Assembly: GCF_000615945.1 (NCBI RefSeq)
Contig: NZ_BAMO01000048.1
Coordinates: 1-35,805, forward strand
DNA: 35,805 nucleotides
Direction of reading: 5' to 3'
Origin: Caldalkalibacillus mannanilyticus JCM 10596
Lineage (GTDB): Bacteria; Bacillota; Bacilli; Caldalkalibacillales; JCM-10596
In this document: piece after piece, positions 23,580-32,055 of the stretch
Position numbering within the stretch: the stretch's first letter is position 1
Layout: the number at the start of each line of letters is the position of its first letter
Made by a program: the position numbers and the translations under genes
Notes under the pieces: generated by a model
Databases searched by the model: none
Seen by the model: only the letters and a program-made list of their open reading frames with translations
What the model was told of the DNA's origin: nothing

Positions 23580-24974
23580 CTAAAGGATCAACCCCTTTTC
23601 ATATTTTTTTCGCTTCAGATACTGACCATGACCCGATTCGCCTACAAACTGTCGGTTCTGAATGACAAATTCCCCCCGTGAGAGCACCGAAACCGGCTCC
23701 CCTGTGACCTGTAAACCTTCAAAGACATTATAGTCTACTGCCATATGATGGGTTTCTGCTGAAAGAGTTCTTTGCACATTCGGATCAAAAATGACTAAAT
23801 CTGCATCAGAACCCACCGCAATCGTTCCCTTTTGGGGAAATAAACCAAACAATTTAGCACTTCTTGTGGAGATCATATCGACAAATTGATTGAGGGAGAT
23901 TCGTCCTTTCTTCACTCCTTCAGAGAATAAGATACTTACCCGATCCTCAATCATCGGACCGCCATTGGGAATTTTGGTGAAATTATGACGTCCAAGCTCT
24001 TTTTGACCTTTAAAATCAAAGGAGCATTGATCCGAGCCTATGGTTTGTAGCTGTCCACTTTTTAGAGCGTTCCAGAGAATATCCTGATTCCATTTTTCAC
24101 GAAGCGGCGGGGACCAGACATATTTGGCACCTTCAAAATCTGGTTTTTCTAAGGCGCTTTGATCCAGCACCAAATATTGAGGACAGGTTTCTCCCCAGAT
24201 CTCGAATCCCTTGTTTCTCGCTTCGGCAATCCTCTGCACAGCCTCGGCACAGGAAACATGCACCACATAGAGCTGCGAGTCGGCTAGTCCAGTAAGCTGT
24301 GCCGCTCTGCCCGTTGCTTCTCCCTCAACCTCTGGGGGTCTGGTTAGGGCATGATAGATGGGTTCGGTATGACCTTCTGCCAGTGCTTTTTCTGTCAGGT
24401 ATTCGATGACATCTCCGTTTTCTGCATGAACCATAACAAGTCCGCCCAACTCCTTAGCTGTGACTAACGTACGAAAGAGAGTGGCATCGTCTGCTTGAAA
24501 AACATTTTTATACGCCATAAATACTTTAAAAGAAGTGATCCCTTCTTGATCCATAACACTAGGAAGCTCAGCAAGTACCTCCTCATTCATCTCTGCAATC
24601 ATCAGGTGAAAGCCATAATCGATCACGGCTTTTCCTTTCGATTTAGCATGCCATTCATCTATTGAGTTCCGAAGAGGCTCTCCTTTTTTCGTTAGGCAAA
24701 AATCAATAATCGTCGTGGTTCCACCAAAAGCAGCAGCAATGGTACCCGTTCTAAAGTCGTCCCTTGTTACCGTTCCTCCAAAGGGCATGTCAAGATGGGT
24801 ATGAGGATCGATTCCTCCAGGAAATAGATAATGTCCTTGTGCATCAATGATTTCTGCCCCCTCGACAGATAAATCGAGTCCAATGGTCGAAATCTTCCCT
24901 TGTTCGATCAGCACGTCTGCCTGATAGGTATCTGTTGCGGTCACAATTATTCCGTTTTTAATCAGTTTTTTCAT
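23580..24974 (-). CDS. hydA: Dihydropyrimidinase (hydantoinase)
   Basis: 464-residue cyclic amidohydrolase opening dihydrouracil to N-carbamoyl-beta-alanine (and dihydrothymine to the isobutyrate analogue). Two-metal site motifs: GGIDPHTHLD, the lysine to be carboxylated in SFKVFMAYKN, MVHAENGDV, YVVHVSCAEA and SDQCSFDFKGQK. It follows preA by 56 bases and is second of the three pathway steps. It could also hydrolyse hydantoins; the complete dehydrogenase pair beside it makes pyrimidine breakdown the better assignment. Confidence 0.95.
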   Translation of the reverse strand: MKKLIKNGIIVTATDTYQADVLIEQGKISTIGLDLSVEGAEIIDAQGHYLFPGGIDPHTHLDMPFGGTVTRDDFRTGTIAAAFGGTTTIIDFCLTKKGEPLRNSIDEWHAKSKGKAVIDYGFHLMIAEMNEEVLAELPSVMDQEGITSFKVFMAYKNVFQADDATLFRTLVTAKELGGLVMVHAENGDVIEYLTEKALAEGHTEPIYHALTRPPEVEGEATGRAAQLTGLADSQLYVVHVSCAEAVQRIAEARNKGFEIWGETCPQYLVLDQSALEKPDFEGAKYVWSPPLREKWNQDILWNALKSGQLQTIGSDQCSFDFKGQKELGRHNFTKIPNGGPMIEDRVSILFSEGVKKGRISLNQFVDMISTRSAKLFGLFPQKGTIAVGSDADLVIFDPNVQRTLSAETHHMAVDYNVFEGLQVTGEPVSVLSRGEFVIQNRQFVGESGHGQYLKRKKYEKGLIL

Positions 24975-25030
24975 ATCCGTTTTCCCCTTTTTTATCTATT
25001 AAGGAGCAGATCTATCTTCTGCTCTCCGAT

Positions 25031-26290
25031 CTATTTAAAGCCTAATCCTGCTTGACGCTCGTTCCAGCTCATTGCAGGCAAGTCACTAGGGATTTCGACC
25101 ATGTCAATCGCCCCTTCAACAGGACAAACAATAGAACATAGATTGCAGCCTACACAATCTTCTTCACGTACCTGCAAATACTTTTTTTCGTCCGCCTCTT
25201 GCAGCATATCAATACATTGATGAGAGGTATCTTCACAGGCAATATGACACTTATTACAATTGATACAAACCTCTTTATTGATTCGGGCGACCACCTGATA
25301 ATTCAAGTCAAGCTCGCCCCAATCTGAATACTTAGCCACTGATTTCCCCACTAAATCCATTGCCGAAGCGATCCCCTTCTCATCCAGATAATGAGATAAG
25401 CCTTCTAGCATATCCTCCACAATGCGAAAGCCATGGTGCATCGCCGCAGTACATACCTGAACACCTGTAGCTCCCATCAGCATAAATTCAACTGCATTTT
25501 GCCAGTTGGACACTCCACCCATCCCCGAGATCGGGACAGAAATTCGAGGGTTTCGAGCACATTCTCCAACCATATTTAAAGCGATTGGTTTCACTGCAGG
25601 ACCACAGTATCCCCCATGCGCTCCCTTTCCTCCAACATGAGGAATCGTATTCCAGGTGTCTAGATCCACCCCTGCTAGACTATTAATTGTGTTGATCATA
25701 CTGATGGCATCTGCCCCGCCACGTACGGCAGCCTCTGCTGTGACTGTAATATCTGTAATATTCGGAGTCAGCTTCACAATAACTGGAGTTTGTGCGACCT
25801 CTTTCACCCAATAGGTTTGTTTCTCTACTAGCTCTGGAACTTGACCAGAGGCAGAGCCCATTCCTCGTTCTGCCATCCCATGCGGACAACCAAAATTAAG
25901 TTCAAGACCATCTACTCCGATCTCCTCCACTCGCTTAACTATCTCATGCCACTTTTCCTGCTTAGGCTCAACCATTAAGGAAGCAATAAGCACATGATGA
26001 GGAAATCTTTTTTTCGTTTCAGCCATTTCTTTTAAGTTCACTTCTAGCGGACGATCGGTGATAAGCTCTATATTGTTAAAGCCTGCTACTCGTTGCCCCT
26101 GAAAGCTTAGCGCAGCAAAACGAGAGGATACATTTAGAATAGGCTCCCCTAATGTTTTCCACACTGCTCCTCCCCAGCCCGCTTCAAAGGCTCGTTGAAC
26201 CTGATAACCTGTATTGGTTGGCGGTGCCGAGGCTAACCAAAAAGGATTAGGCGATTGAATACCCGCAAACTGAATACGCAAATCAGCCAT
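25031..26290 (-). CDS. preA: Dihydropyrimidine dehydrogenase subunit PreA
   Basis: 419 residues. N-terminal FMN barrel of the dihydroorotate-dehydrogenase type (NPFWLASAPPT, ELNFGCPHGMAERGMG, KLTPNITDITVTAEAA, PISGMGGVSNWQNA), then a ferredoxin-like end with two [4Fe-4S] clusters, CINCNKCHIAC and CVGCNLCSIVCP. It reduces uracil or thymine at the pyrimidine site, with electrons from PreT, whose gene overlaps it by 8 bases. In the active-site loop the mammalian enzyme has ACGQ with the acid Cys; here it reads ASGQ, a serine, as in some other dehydrogenases of this fold. Confidence 0.94.
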   Translation of the reverse strand: MADLRIQFAGIQSPNPFWLASAPPTNTGYQVQRAFEAGWGGAVWKTLGEPILNVSSRFAALSFQGQRVAGFNNIELITDRPLEVNLKEMAETKKRFPHHVLIASLMVEPKQEKWHEIVKRVEEIGVDGLELNFGCPHGMAERGMGSASGQVPELVEKQTYWVKEVAQTPVIVKLTPNITDITVTAEAAVRGGADAISMINTINSLAGVDLDTWNTIPHVGGKGAHGGYCGPAVKPIALNMVGECARNPRISVPISGMGGVSNWQNAVEFMLMGATGVQVCTAAMHHGFRIVEDMLEGLSHYLDEKGIASAMDLVGKSVAKYSDWGELDLNYQVVARINKEVCINCNKCHIACEDTSHQCIDMLQEADEKKYLQVREEDCVGCNLCSIVCPVEGAIDMVEIPSDLPAMSWNERQAGLGFK

Positions 26291-27659
26291 CTAAATCCCC
26301 TCCTTGCTCAAGTTGGTGAATAGCATAAGCCGTTTCTTTGCCCTGCTGTGCCGCAGATACTACCATTGCCTCTCCTCGTCCTTTGCCAAAAATCACATCT
26401 CCACAGGCAAAGATCTTCGGCTTCGAGGTCTGAAAGGTCGTCTGATTAACCTGCACAACACCTCCTCGATGCTCCAAACCAAATGCCTCGATCAGCTCAA
26501 TATATCTCAACTGACCAATCGCCTTAATCACCGCATCTACCGGTAGAATATATTCAGAGCCCTCCACTGGTATAGGTTGACGCCTACCGTCAGAACTTGC
26601 CTCACCTAACTCCATACGGATACATTCGATTCTTGTCACTTTTCCCTGTTCATCTCCTATGATTCGCTTAGGAGCCGTCAACCAGCGAAATTCAACCCCG
26701 TCTTGCTTGGCAAACTCGTATTCAAAATGATACGCCGTCATTTCTGCTTGGGTTCTACGGTATAAAATCTTGACATTTTCTGCTCCTAATCGCACTGCAC
26801 AAGTCGCTCCATCAATCGCCGTATTTCCTGCCCCAATGACCACTACACGTTTTCCTACTAAGTCACTAGTGATCTGATCTGTTTTTGTCGCTTTGATCAA
26901 TTCAAGCGCATCATATACCCCTTCTAATTCTTCTCCTTCAACTCCAAGCATAGGAACATTCGCCATCCCTATAGCCAAAATGACGATGTCGTAATTTTCT
27001 GTTATTTCTGCTGAGGATATATCTTGACCCACTCTTGTATTGGTACGAATCTCAACACCTAAGCTCTTGACTTGATCCACCTCCCATAAGGAAATGGCTG
27101 GCGGTAAACGAAACGAAACAATGCCATACGTATTTAATCCACCTGCTTGCTCCTCTGCTTCGAAGATGGTGACCTGATAACCAAGGAGTGCCAGTTCTCT
27201 AGCCGCAGACAAGCCTGCTGGTCCCCCTCCAACGACAGCAACCGTTTTTCCCTTTTTTTGCTCGGCTTGAAATAAGACTTGTTTATTTTGAATCGCCCAA
27301 TCTGTAGCGTAGCGTTGTAAATCGCCAATCATGATGGGGTTTGTTGAATGATTAAGAACACAGGCTCCCTCACATAGTTCTTCTGTAGGACAGACACGAG
27401 CACAGCTTGCTCCCACTGGATTTGAGCGCATAATCGTCATCGCTGATCCCTTGATATTCCCCGAAGCAATTTTCTTAATAAAAGCAGGGATATCTATTCC
27501 TGTGGGGCAAGCCTGAATACAGGGAGCATCGTAGCAATACAGACAACGATGCGCTTCTTCTTGTGCTTGACGCTGGCTTAACCCTGGGTGTACTTCTAGA
27601 AAATTATCTACCAGCGTCCCTAGGGATACCTTCATTTCCTTGCTCTTTTCCAAAACCAT
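26283..27659 (-). CDS. preT: Dihydropyrimidine dehydrogenase subunit PreT (NAD(P)H oxidoreductase)
   Basis: 458 residues of the glutamate-synthase small-subunit type. The N-terminal iron-sulfur domain shows CLYCYDAPCIQACP and CARVCPTEELCEGAC; the FAD Rossmann motif is VVGGGPAGLSAARELALLG; the NAD(P) motif is VIGAGNTAIDGA; the end has FACGDVIFGKGRGEAMVVSA. It takes electrons from NAD(P)H and passes them to PreA. The 8-base overlap with preA supports a stoichiometric complex. It follows the beta-ureidopropionase gene by 66 bases. Confidence 0.95.
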   Translation of the reverse strand: MVLEKSKEMKVSLGTLVDNFLEVHPGLSQRQAQEEAHRCLYCYDAPCIQACPTGIDIPAFIKKIASGNIKGSAMTIMRSNPVGASCARVCPTEELCEGACVLNHSTNPIMIGDLQRYATDWAIQNKQVLFQAEQKKGKTVAVVGGGPAGLSAARELALLGYQVTIFEAEEQAGGLNTYGIVSFRLPPAISLWEVDQVKSLGVEIRTNTRVGQDISSAEITENYDIVILAIGMANVPMLGVEGEELEGVYDALELIKATKTDQITSDLVGKRVVVIGAGNTAIDGATCAVRLGAENVKILYRRTQAEMTAYHFEYEFAKQDGVEFRWLTAPKRIIGDEQGKVTRIECIRMELGEASSDGRRQPIPVEGSEYILPVDAVIKAIGQLRYIELIEAFGLEHRGGVVQVNQTTFQTSKPKIFACGDVIFGKGRGEAMVVSAAQQGKETAYAIHQLEQGGDLDG

Positions 27660-27725
27660 TCCTCCTTTACATAAGCAGATACATTCTCGTCTTTTTTCAT
27701 AAGGGAAGGAGTAGCCCTGCTTTCT

Positions 27726-28616
27726 CTAGGGCAACAGAGCCGTCATATCTTGATAGGTTTCAGGACGACGATCACGATAAAACTGCCATAGATCCCTTAC
27801 TTCTCGAATCATTTTTTTATCCATTTCCGCAATAATGACTTCATCCCGATCGCGACTCCCCATAGCAACAAAGTTTCCTTTTGGATCAACCAAATACGAT
27901 TGACCATAAAATTCTCCCATATTCCAAGGGGCTTCGTTCCCCACACGATTGATGGCTCCTAGATAATATCCATTTGCCACAGCATGGGCGGGCTGTTCTA
28001 GCTTCCAGAGATATTCAGAAAGTCCAGCAACGGTTGCCGACGGATTAAAGACAATCTCCGCCCCCCCAAGCCCTAACAATCTAGCTCCTTCTGGAAAATG
28101 ACGATCATAGCAGATATAGACACCCACCTTGGCAAATGCCGTGTCAAAAACAGGGTAGCCTAGATTGCCAGGCTTGAAATAAAATTTTTCCCAAAACCCA
28201 TAGCCCTGCTCGCCCACACCCACATGAGGAATATGCTGTTTGCGGTATTTCCCCAAATAACTCCCATCAGCATCAATCACAGCTGCCGTATTATAGTAGG
28301 TCGAAATCCCTTCACGTTCATAGATAGGAAGAATAATAACAACTTCTAATTCCTTAGCCACTGCTTGAAAAAGCCGAGTGGTCGGTCCATTTGGAATCTC
28401 CTCTGCCGAGTCATACCATTTCGTTTTTTGTTCAGCGCAAAAATAGGGACCATAAAAAATTTCCTGTAAACAAATAATGTTTGCTCCCTTGCTCTTTGCT
28501 TCTCTAACCAATTGCATGTGTTTTTCAATAGCTTTTTCCTTATGAACCTCTACAGGTTCATCACCATGAACTTCATGAGAAGCTTGAATTAACCCAATCT
28601 GTACCTTATCTGACAT
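27726..28616 (-). CDS. Beta-ureidopropionase (N-carbamoyl-beta-alanine amidohydrolase)
   Basis: 296-residue nitrilase-superfamily enzyme with the Glu-Lys-Cys triad visible in CLQEIFYGPYF, GKYRKQHIPH and VGVYICYDRHFPEG. It would hydrolyse N-carbamoyl-beta-alanine to beta-alanine, CO2 and ammonia, the third step of the reductive pathway. A family relative, N-carbamoylputrescine amidase, looks similar, but the operon partners favour the pyrimidine role. It is the first gene of the operon, preceded by GGAGGG and by an inverted repeat that may be the operator. Confidence 0.9.
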   Translation of the reverse strand: MSDKVQIGLIQASHEVHGDEPVEVHKEKAIEKHMQLVREAKSKGANIICLQEIFYGPYFCAEQKTKWYDSAEEIPNGPTTRLFQAVAKELEVVIILPIYEREGISTYYNTAAVIDADGSYLGKYRKQHIPHVGVGEQGYGFWEKFYFKPGNLGYPVFDTAFAKVGVYICYDRHFPEGARLLGLGGAEIVFNPSATVAGLSEYLWKLEQPAHAVANGYYLGAINRVGNEAPWNMGEFYGQSYLVDPKGNFVAMGSRDRDEVIIAEMDKKMIREVRDLWQFYRDRRPETYQDMTALLP

Positions 28617-28648
28617 GCTGATCCCTCCTTCATCCTTGCTTGACGATC

Positions 28649-28675
28649 TATAACTAAATATATTGAATAGTTATA
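28649..28675 (-). promoter_or_regulatory. Inverted repeat, possible operator of the pyrimidine operon
   Basis: TATAACTA and TAGTTATA are perfect 8-base arms separated by 11 bases, 33 bases upstream of the first start codon. No regulator gene is encoded nearby in the window, so the factor is unknown. The AT-rich arms could partly reflect promoter composition. Confidence 0.4.
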
Positions 28676-28720
28676 ACTTTATACTTGCTTTGAAAAACTT
28701 TTCCTTTAGGTAAAAGTGGC

Positions 28721-28750
28721 AAAAAAAAAAGAAGAATTTCATAGTGAAAT
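28721..28750 (-). terminator. Terminator after the thioesterase gene
   Basis: On the minus strand ATTTCA - CTA - TGAAAT is followed by TCTTC and a run of ten T. The stem is short but the T-run is strong. Confidence 0.6.
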
Positions 28751-28790
28751 CTCTCATTTAAGGCTTTTCTCGTCTATTCCTATCATTCTG

Positions 28791-29267
28791 TTATTTCTCT
28801 ATTCTACGTTTTTTTCTCATGGCATATCGTTCCTGTGCTTGTTCATATTGTCTTTGTTCTTCCTCGGTTTCTGGTACGACCTGAGGAACAGGTGTAGGCT
28901 GTCCTTCTTCATCTAAAGCAATAAACGTTAGATAGGCACGAGCGGTTATTTTTCTTTCTGCCGTTAGCAAATTTTCGGATTCTACCTCCACATATACTTC
29001 CATAGAGGTTTTATGTACCCATGTCACATAAGCCTCTAGATTGATTGCCTCACCTGTTTTTATTGGGGCTAAAAAATCAAAGTTATCGCTAGATACAGTA
29101 ACAACCGGCTTGCGGCAATGTCGCATAGCTGCGATACACGCAATTTTATCAACATAAGCCATCACTTTTCCCCCGAAGATCGTATTATGGTGATTCGTAT
29201 CTGGCGGGAAAACAAGGTCTGTCATGTAGGTTCTGGATTCTTGTACTTTTTTCGCTTGTATCTGCAT
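28791..29267 (-). CDS. Acyl-CoA thioesterase (hotdog fold, BFIT/YkhA type)
   Basis: 158 residues from the ATG at 29265-29267, placed after a perfect AAGGAGG. Hotdog-fold acyl-CoA hydrolase: DTNHHNTIFGGKVMAYVDKIACIAAMRHC carries the conserved N..G..FGG..M.W.D motif, and DNFDFLAPIKTGE the second strand. The C-terminal end is Gln/Glu/Lys/Arg-rich. It lies 12 bases after metE and may be co-transcribed with it, though a functional link is not evident. The acyl chain preference cannot be read. Confidence 0.9.
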   Translation of the reverse strand: MQIQAKKVQESRTYMTDLVFPPDTNHHNTIFGGKVMAYVDKIACIAAMRHCRKPVVTVSSDNFDFLAPIKTGEAINLEAYVTWVHKTSMEVYVEVESENLLTAERKITARAYLTFIALDEEGQPTPVPQVVPETEEEQRQYEQAQERYAMRKKRRIEK

Positions 29268-29278
29268 GTTAGGCCTCC

Positions 29279-31561
29279 TTATATCCGCTGACGAGTAAAG
29301 TGAGTGGCTTCGACCATATTCTGAAGGGAAGAAATGGTTTCCTCCATTCCTCTTGTTTTCAATCCACAATCAGGATTGATCCAAAATTGAGCGGGAGCTA
29401 ATACCTCTAATCCTCTCTCGATCGTGCTAACCATTTCTTGAACAGAAGGAACTCTCGGGCTATGAATATCATATACACCCAATCCAATTTCTTTATTGTA
29501 AGCATGGTCATAAAATGTGGAAATTAATTCTCCATGACTGCGAGAGGTTTCCAATGAAATGACATCCGCATCGAGTTGACTAATCGAATCGATAAAATCA
29601 TGAAACTCGCAATAGCACATATGAGTATGAATTTGGGTCGTATCTTGTACTGTAGAAGTTGTCAGGCGAAAAGCGTTGACCGCCCACTCTAAGTAATTAT
29701 TCCAAGCTGATTTTTTCAAGGGTAATCCCTCACGCAGGGCAGGCTCGTCTACTTGAATCATCTTGATCCCTGCGTTTTCTAACGCTTCAACCTCCTGGCG
29801 TAGGGCTAAGGCGATTTGAAAAGCCACCTCTTGACGAGATAGATCATCACGTACAAAAGACCAATTTAAAATGGTCATCGGCCCAGTAAGCATGCCTTTC
29901 ACTGGTTTAGTCGTCAGGCTTTGAGCATAGAGGCTCTCTTTTACGGTCATAGGCTGTAGAAATTCTACATCACCATAAATAATTGGTGGTTTGACACAAC
30001 GTGATCCGTATGATTGCACCCACCCGTTCTTAGTAAAGGCAAAGCCCCCTAATTTCTCACCGAAAAATTCCACCATATCCGTCCGTTCAAATTCACCATG
30101 CACGAGCACATCAAGACCAATTTCCTCTTGAATAGAGATCCATTTTTTTATTTCCTTTTGGATAAATTGATCATATTGCTCTGCTGTCCACTCACCCTTT
30201 CTCCACTTTTGCCTAGCCTGACGAATCTCTGAAGTCTGTGGGAAACTACCGATTGTGGTAGTTGGGAGCAAGGGAAGGTTCCATACTTGCTGCTGCTTCT
30301 CTCTCCGCTGTTCAAACGGAGCAGAACGATTGAAATCTGCGTTTTCGACCTTGGCTACTGCTTCATGAACAACTGAACGATTACGTGCCGATGATAAAGC
30401 CATCTGTTCTAGAATCTTCTGGCTTTTGATCATCTCATCCGCGATCATACTTTCACCATAACGAAATCCTTTGATTAGGCAGCTTAGTTCGTCTAATTTT
30501 TCATCAGCAAAGGCAAGTGCTTCTTCAAAAAGAGAGTCTAAATGGGTTTCTTCATGGACATTCACAGGAACATGGAGTAAACTACTTGATGGCTGTATCC
30601 AAACACGATCTTCGGGGACGATTCTTGTGATTCTTTGTAATAAGTGCCATTTGTTCGGCAAATGAGAACGCCAAACATTTCTGCCATCAATCGCTCCAAC
30701 ACCTAGGACTTTATCTTGTGGAAAACCATGCTCGGTTAGAAAACGTAGATTTTGTTCTAGACCATGTACAAAATCTAAGCCAATTCCCTGTACAGGTAAC
30801 GTAACCACTTCTGAATAATGTTCCACTGAATCAAAATAGGTTTGAAGCATCATCTTCAATTTGGGAGCTGCTTCGTGCAGCTGCTGATAGATATGGACGA
30901 TTGTTTCCATTTCTTTTTTTGTTATAGAGGTAACGAGAATGGGTTCATCTAGCTGCACCCACTCGACGCCCTCTTGCTCTAATTCCTGCAAAATTTGTTC
31001 ATATAGTGGCACAAGCTGTAAGATAAGGTCGGGCAATTCTGAAGCCGTATATCCCTTAGAAAGCTTCACAAATGTATAAGGTCCCACCAACACAGGCTTT
31101 CCTTCAATACCCAGCTTTTCCTTCGCTTCACGATAAGCAATAAGGGGTTTATTCACGGTGAGCCTTGGCGTCACTTCTCCTAGCTCAGGTACAATGTAGT
31201 GATAATTGGTGTTAAACCATTTCGTCATTTCACACGCCACAGCAGATTTACTGCCACGTGCCATGGCAAAGTAAGTCTGAAGAGAATCTGCCTCTCCTTC
31301 GTTTCTGAATCTCTCAGGAATGATTCCTAGCATAACAGCCATATCTAGCATATGATCATAGAAAGTGAAATCACTGACAGGAATATAATCAATTCCTTTT
31401 TCTTGCTGCTTTTTTAGATGGTAGAGTCGAATCTGTTCCATCTGTTGGAAAAAGTCTGTTTCTTCTCTTTTTCCAGCCCAAAAAGCTTCTAACGTTTTCT
31501 TCCATTCACGATTCTCTCCAATACGCGGATACCCTAAATTACTGCTTTTTACTCTTCCCAA
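29279..31561 (-). CDS. metE: Cobalamin-independent methionine synthase
   Basis: 760 residues, full length for MetE, which transfers a methyl group from methyltetrahydropteroyl-polyglutamate to homocysteine. The N-terminus SSNLGYPRIGENREWKK and the C-terminal zinc ligands (His and Cys in HTHMCYCEFHD, a Glu further on, and the Cys of NPDCGLKTR) are all present. The start is taken as TTG at 31559-31561, eight bases after AGGGAGG; an in-frame ATG nine codons earlier would place that site inside the gene. Expression is controlled by the cobalamin riboswitch and terminator upstream: with B12 available, a B12-dependent enzyme would take over. Confidence 0.97.
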   Translation of the reverse strand: MGRVKSSNLGYPRIGENREWKKTLEAFWAGKREETDFFQQMEQIRLYHLKKQQEKGIDYIPVSDFTFYDHMLDMAVMLGIIPERFRNEGEADSLQTYFAMARGSKSAVACEMTKWFNTNYHYIVPELGEVTPRLTVNKPLIAYREAKEKLGIEGKPVLVGPYTFVKLSKGYTASELPDLILQLVPLYEQILQELEQEGVEWVQLDEPILVTSITKKEMETIVHIYQQLHEAAPKLKMMLQTYFDSVEHYSEVVTLPVQGIGLDFVHGLEQNLRFLTEHGFPQDKVLGVGAIDGRNVWRSHLPNKWHLLQRITRIVPEDRVWIQPSSSLLHVPVNVHEETHLDSLFEEALAFADEKLDELSCLIKGFRYGESMIADEMIKSQKILEQMALSSARNRSVVHEAVAKVENADFNRSAPFEQRREKQQQVWNLPLLPTTTIGSFPQTSEIRQARQKWRKGEWTAEQYDQFIQKEIKKWISIQEEIGLDVLVHGEFERTDMVEFFGEKLGGFAFTKNGWVQSYGSRCVKPPIIYGDVEFLQPMTVKESLYAQSLTTKPVKGMLTGPMTILNWSFVRDDLSRQEVAFQIALALRQEVEALENAGIKMIQVDEPALREGLPLKKSAWNNYLEWAVNAFRLTTSTVQDTTQIHTHMCYCEFHDFIDSISQLDADVISLETSRSHGELISTFYDHAYNKEIGLGVYDIHSPRVPSVQEMVSTIERGLEVLAPAQFWINPDCGLKTRGMEETISSLQNMVEATHFTRQRI

Positions 31562-31610
31562 TCTCCTTACCTCCCTTGATGAAATCATCCACTTTCTTAT
31601 TCCGAGTCCA

Positions 31611-31657
31611 AAATAAAAAAGGCATCTCTAACGATTCAATAGAAAGTTAGAAATGCC
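31611..31657 (-). terminator. Riboswitch-controlled terminator before metE
   Basis: On the minus strand GGCATTTCTAAC pairs with GTTAGAGATGCC (one G-U pair) and is followed by TTTTTTATTTT. It lies between the cobalamin aptamer and metE, as expected for transcriptional attenuation. Confidence 0.92.
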
Positions 31658-31737
31658 TAAATAAACAGTGTATCCATATTCAATACTGTCATAGCGATCC
31701 TAACACCTCCCTATCTCCCGTAGGTCTTGCAGTGTTG

Positions 31738-31938
31738 TCGAAACAGGCAGGTCTCCTGACTCAAGGTTCACTATCAACAGCATCCCTTCCCAATCTCATA
31801 AGATCAGTGGTGATAATTTGCGTTGACTCCCCTATTACAGTGGCGGGACCGTGTCGGATTTGCACCGATCTTCCCTTTTCATCCTTAAAACAAATTCGTT
31901 CAAGGAACCTATTTCCACTTATGCAATTGGTAAAACGT
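31738..31938 (-). ncRNA. Cobalamin riboswitch of metE
   Basis: On the minus strand the conserved blocks occur in order: GGTGCAAATCCGACACGG (with the core at 31849-31863), GTCCCGCCACTGT, GGGAGTC, CCACTG, GGGAAGG, and the B12 box GAGTCAGGAGACCTGCC at 31746-31762, followed by TGTTTCGACA. This matches the cobalamin aptamer very closely. Binding of adenosylcobalamin should favour the downstream terminator and turn metE off. Confidence 0.97.
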
Positions 31939-31944
31939 AAGCTA

Positions 31945-31973
31945 AGGTTATCATGGGCACAAAAGAGAGTCAA
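31945..31973 (-). promoter_or_regulatory. Promoter of the metE riboswitch transcript
   Basis: On the minus strand TTGACT (31968-31973) and TAACCT (31945-31950) are 17 bases apart, just before the aptamer. The -10 is imperfect. Confidence 0.55.
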
Positions 31974-32055
31974 GCTAATTTAGAGTATGTTTTTAGGGAA
32001 AAGTTCAATATAATTAATACCAAGATCGAATTCAAATTCAGCAGAGGTGTTCACT

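Noticed and set aside
28716-28916. Plus-strand hydrophobic frame of 66 codons
   Set aside because: It covers the terminator and the antisense of the Glu/Gln/Lys/Arg-rich thioesterase end, which automatically gives hydrophobic residues, and it has no ribosome binding site.
31732-31983. Open frames on both strands over the metE leader
   Set aside because: The stretch is explained by the cobalamin riboswitch; these frames follow its conserved blocks.
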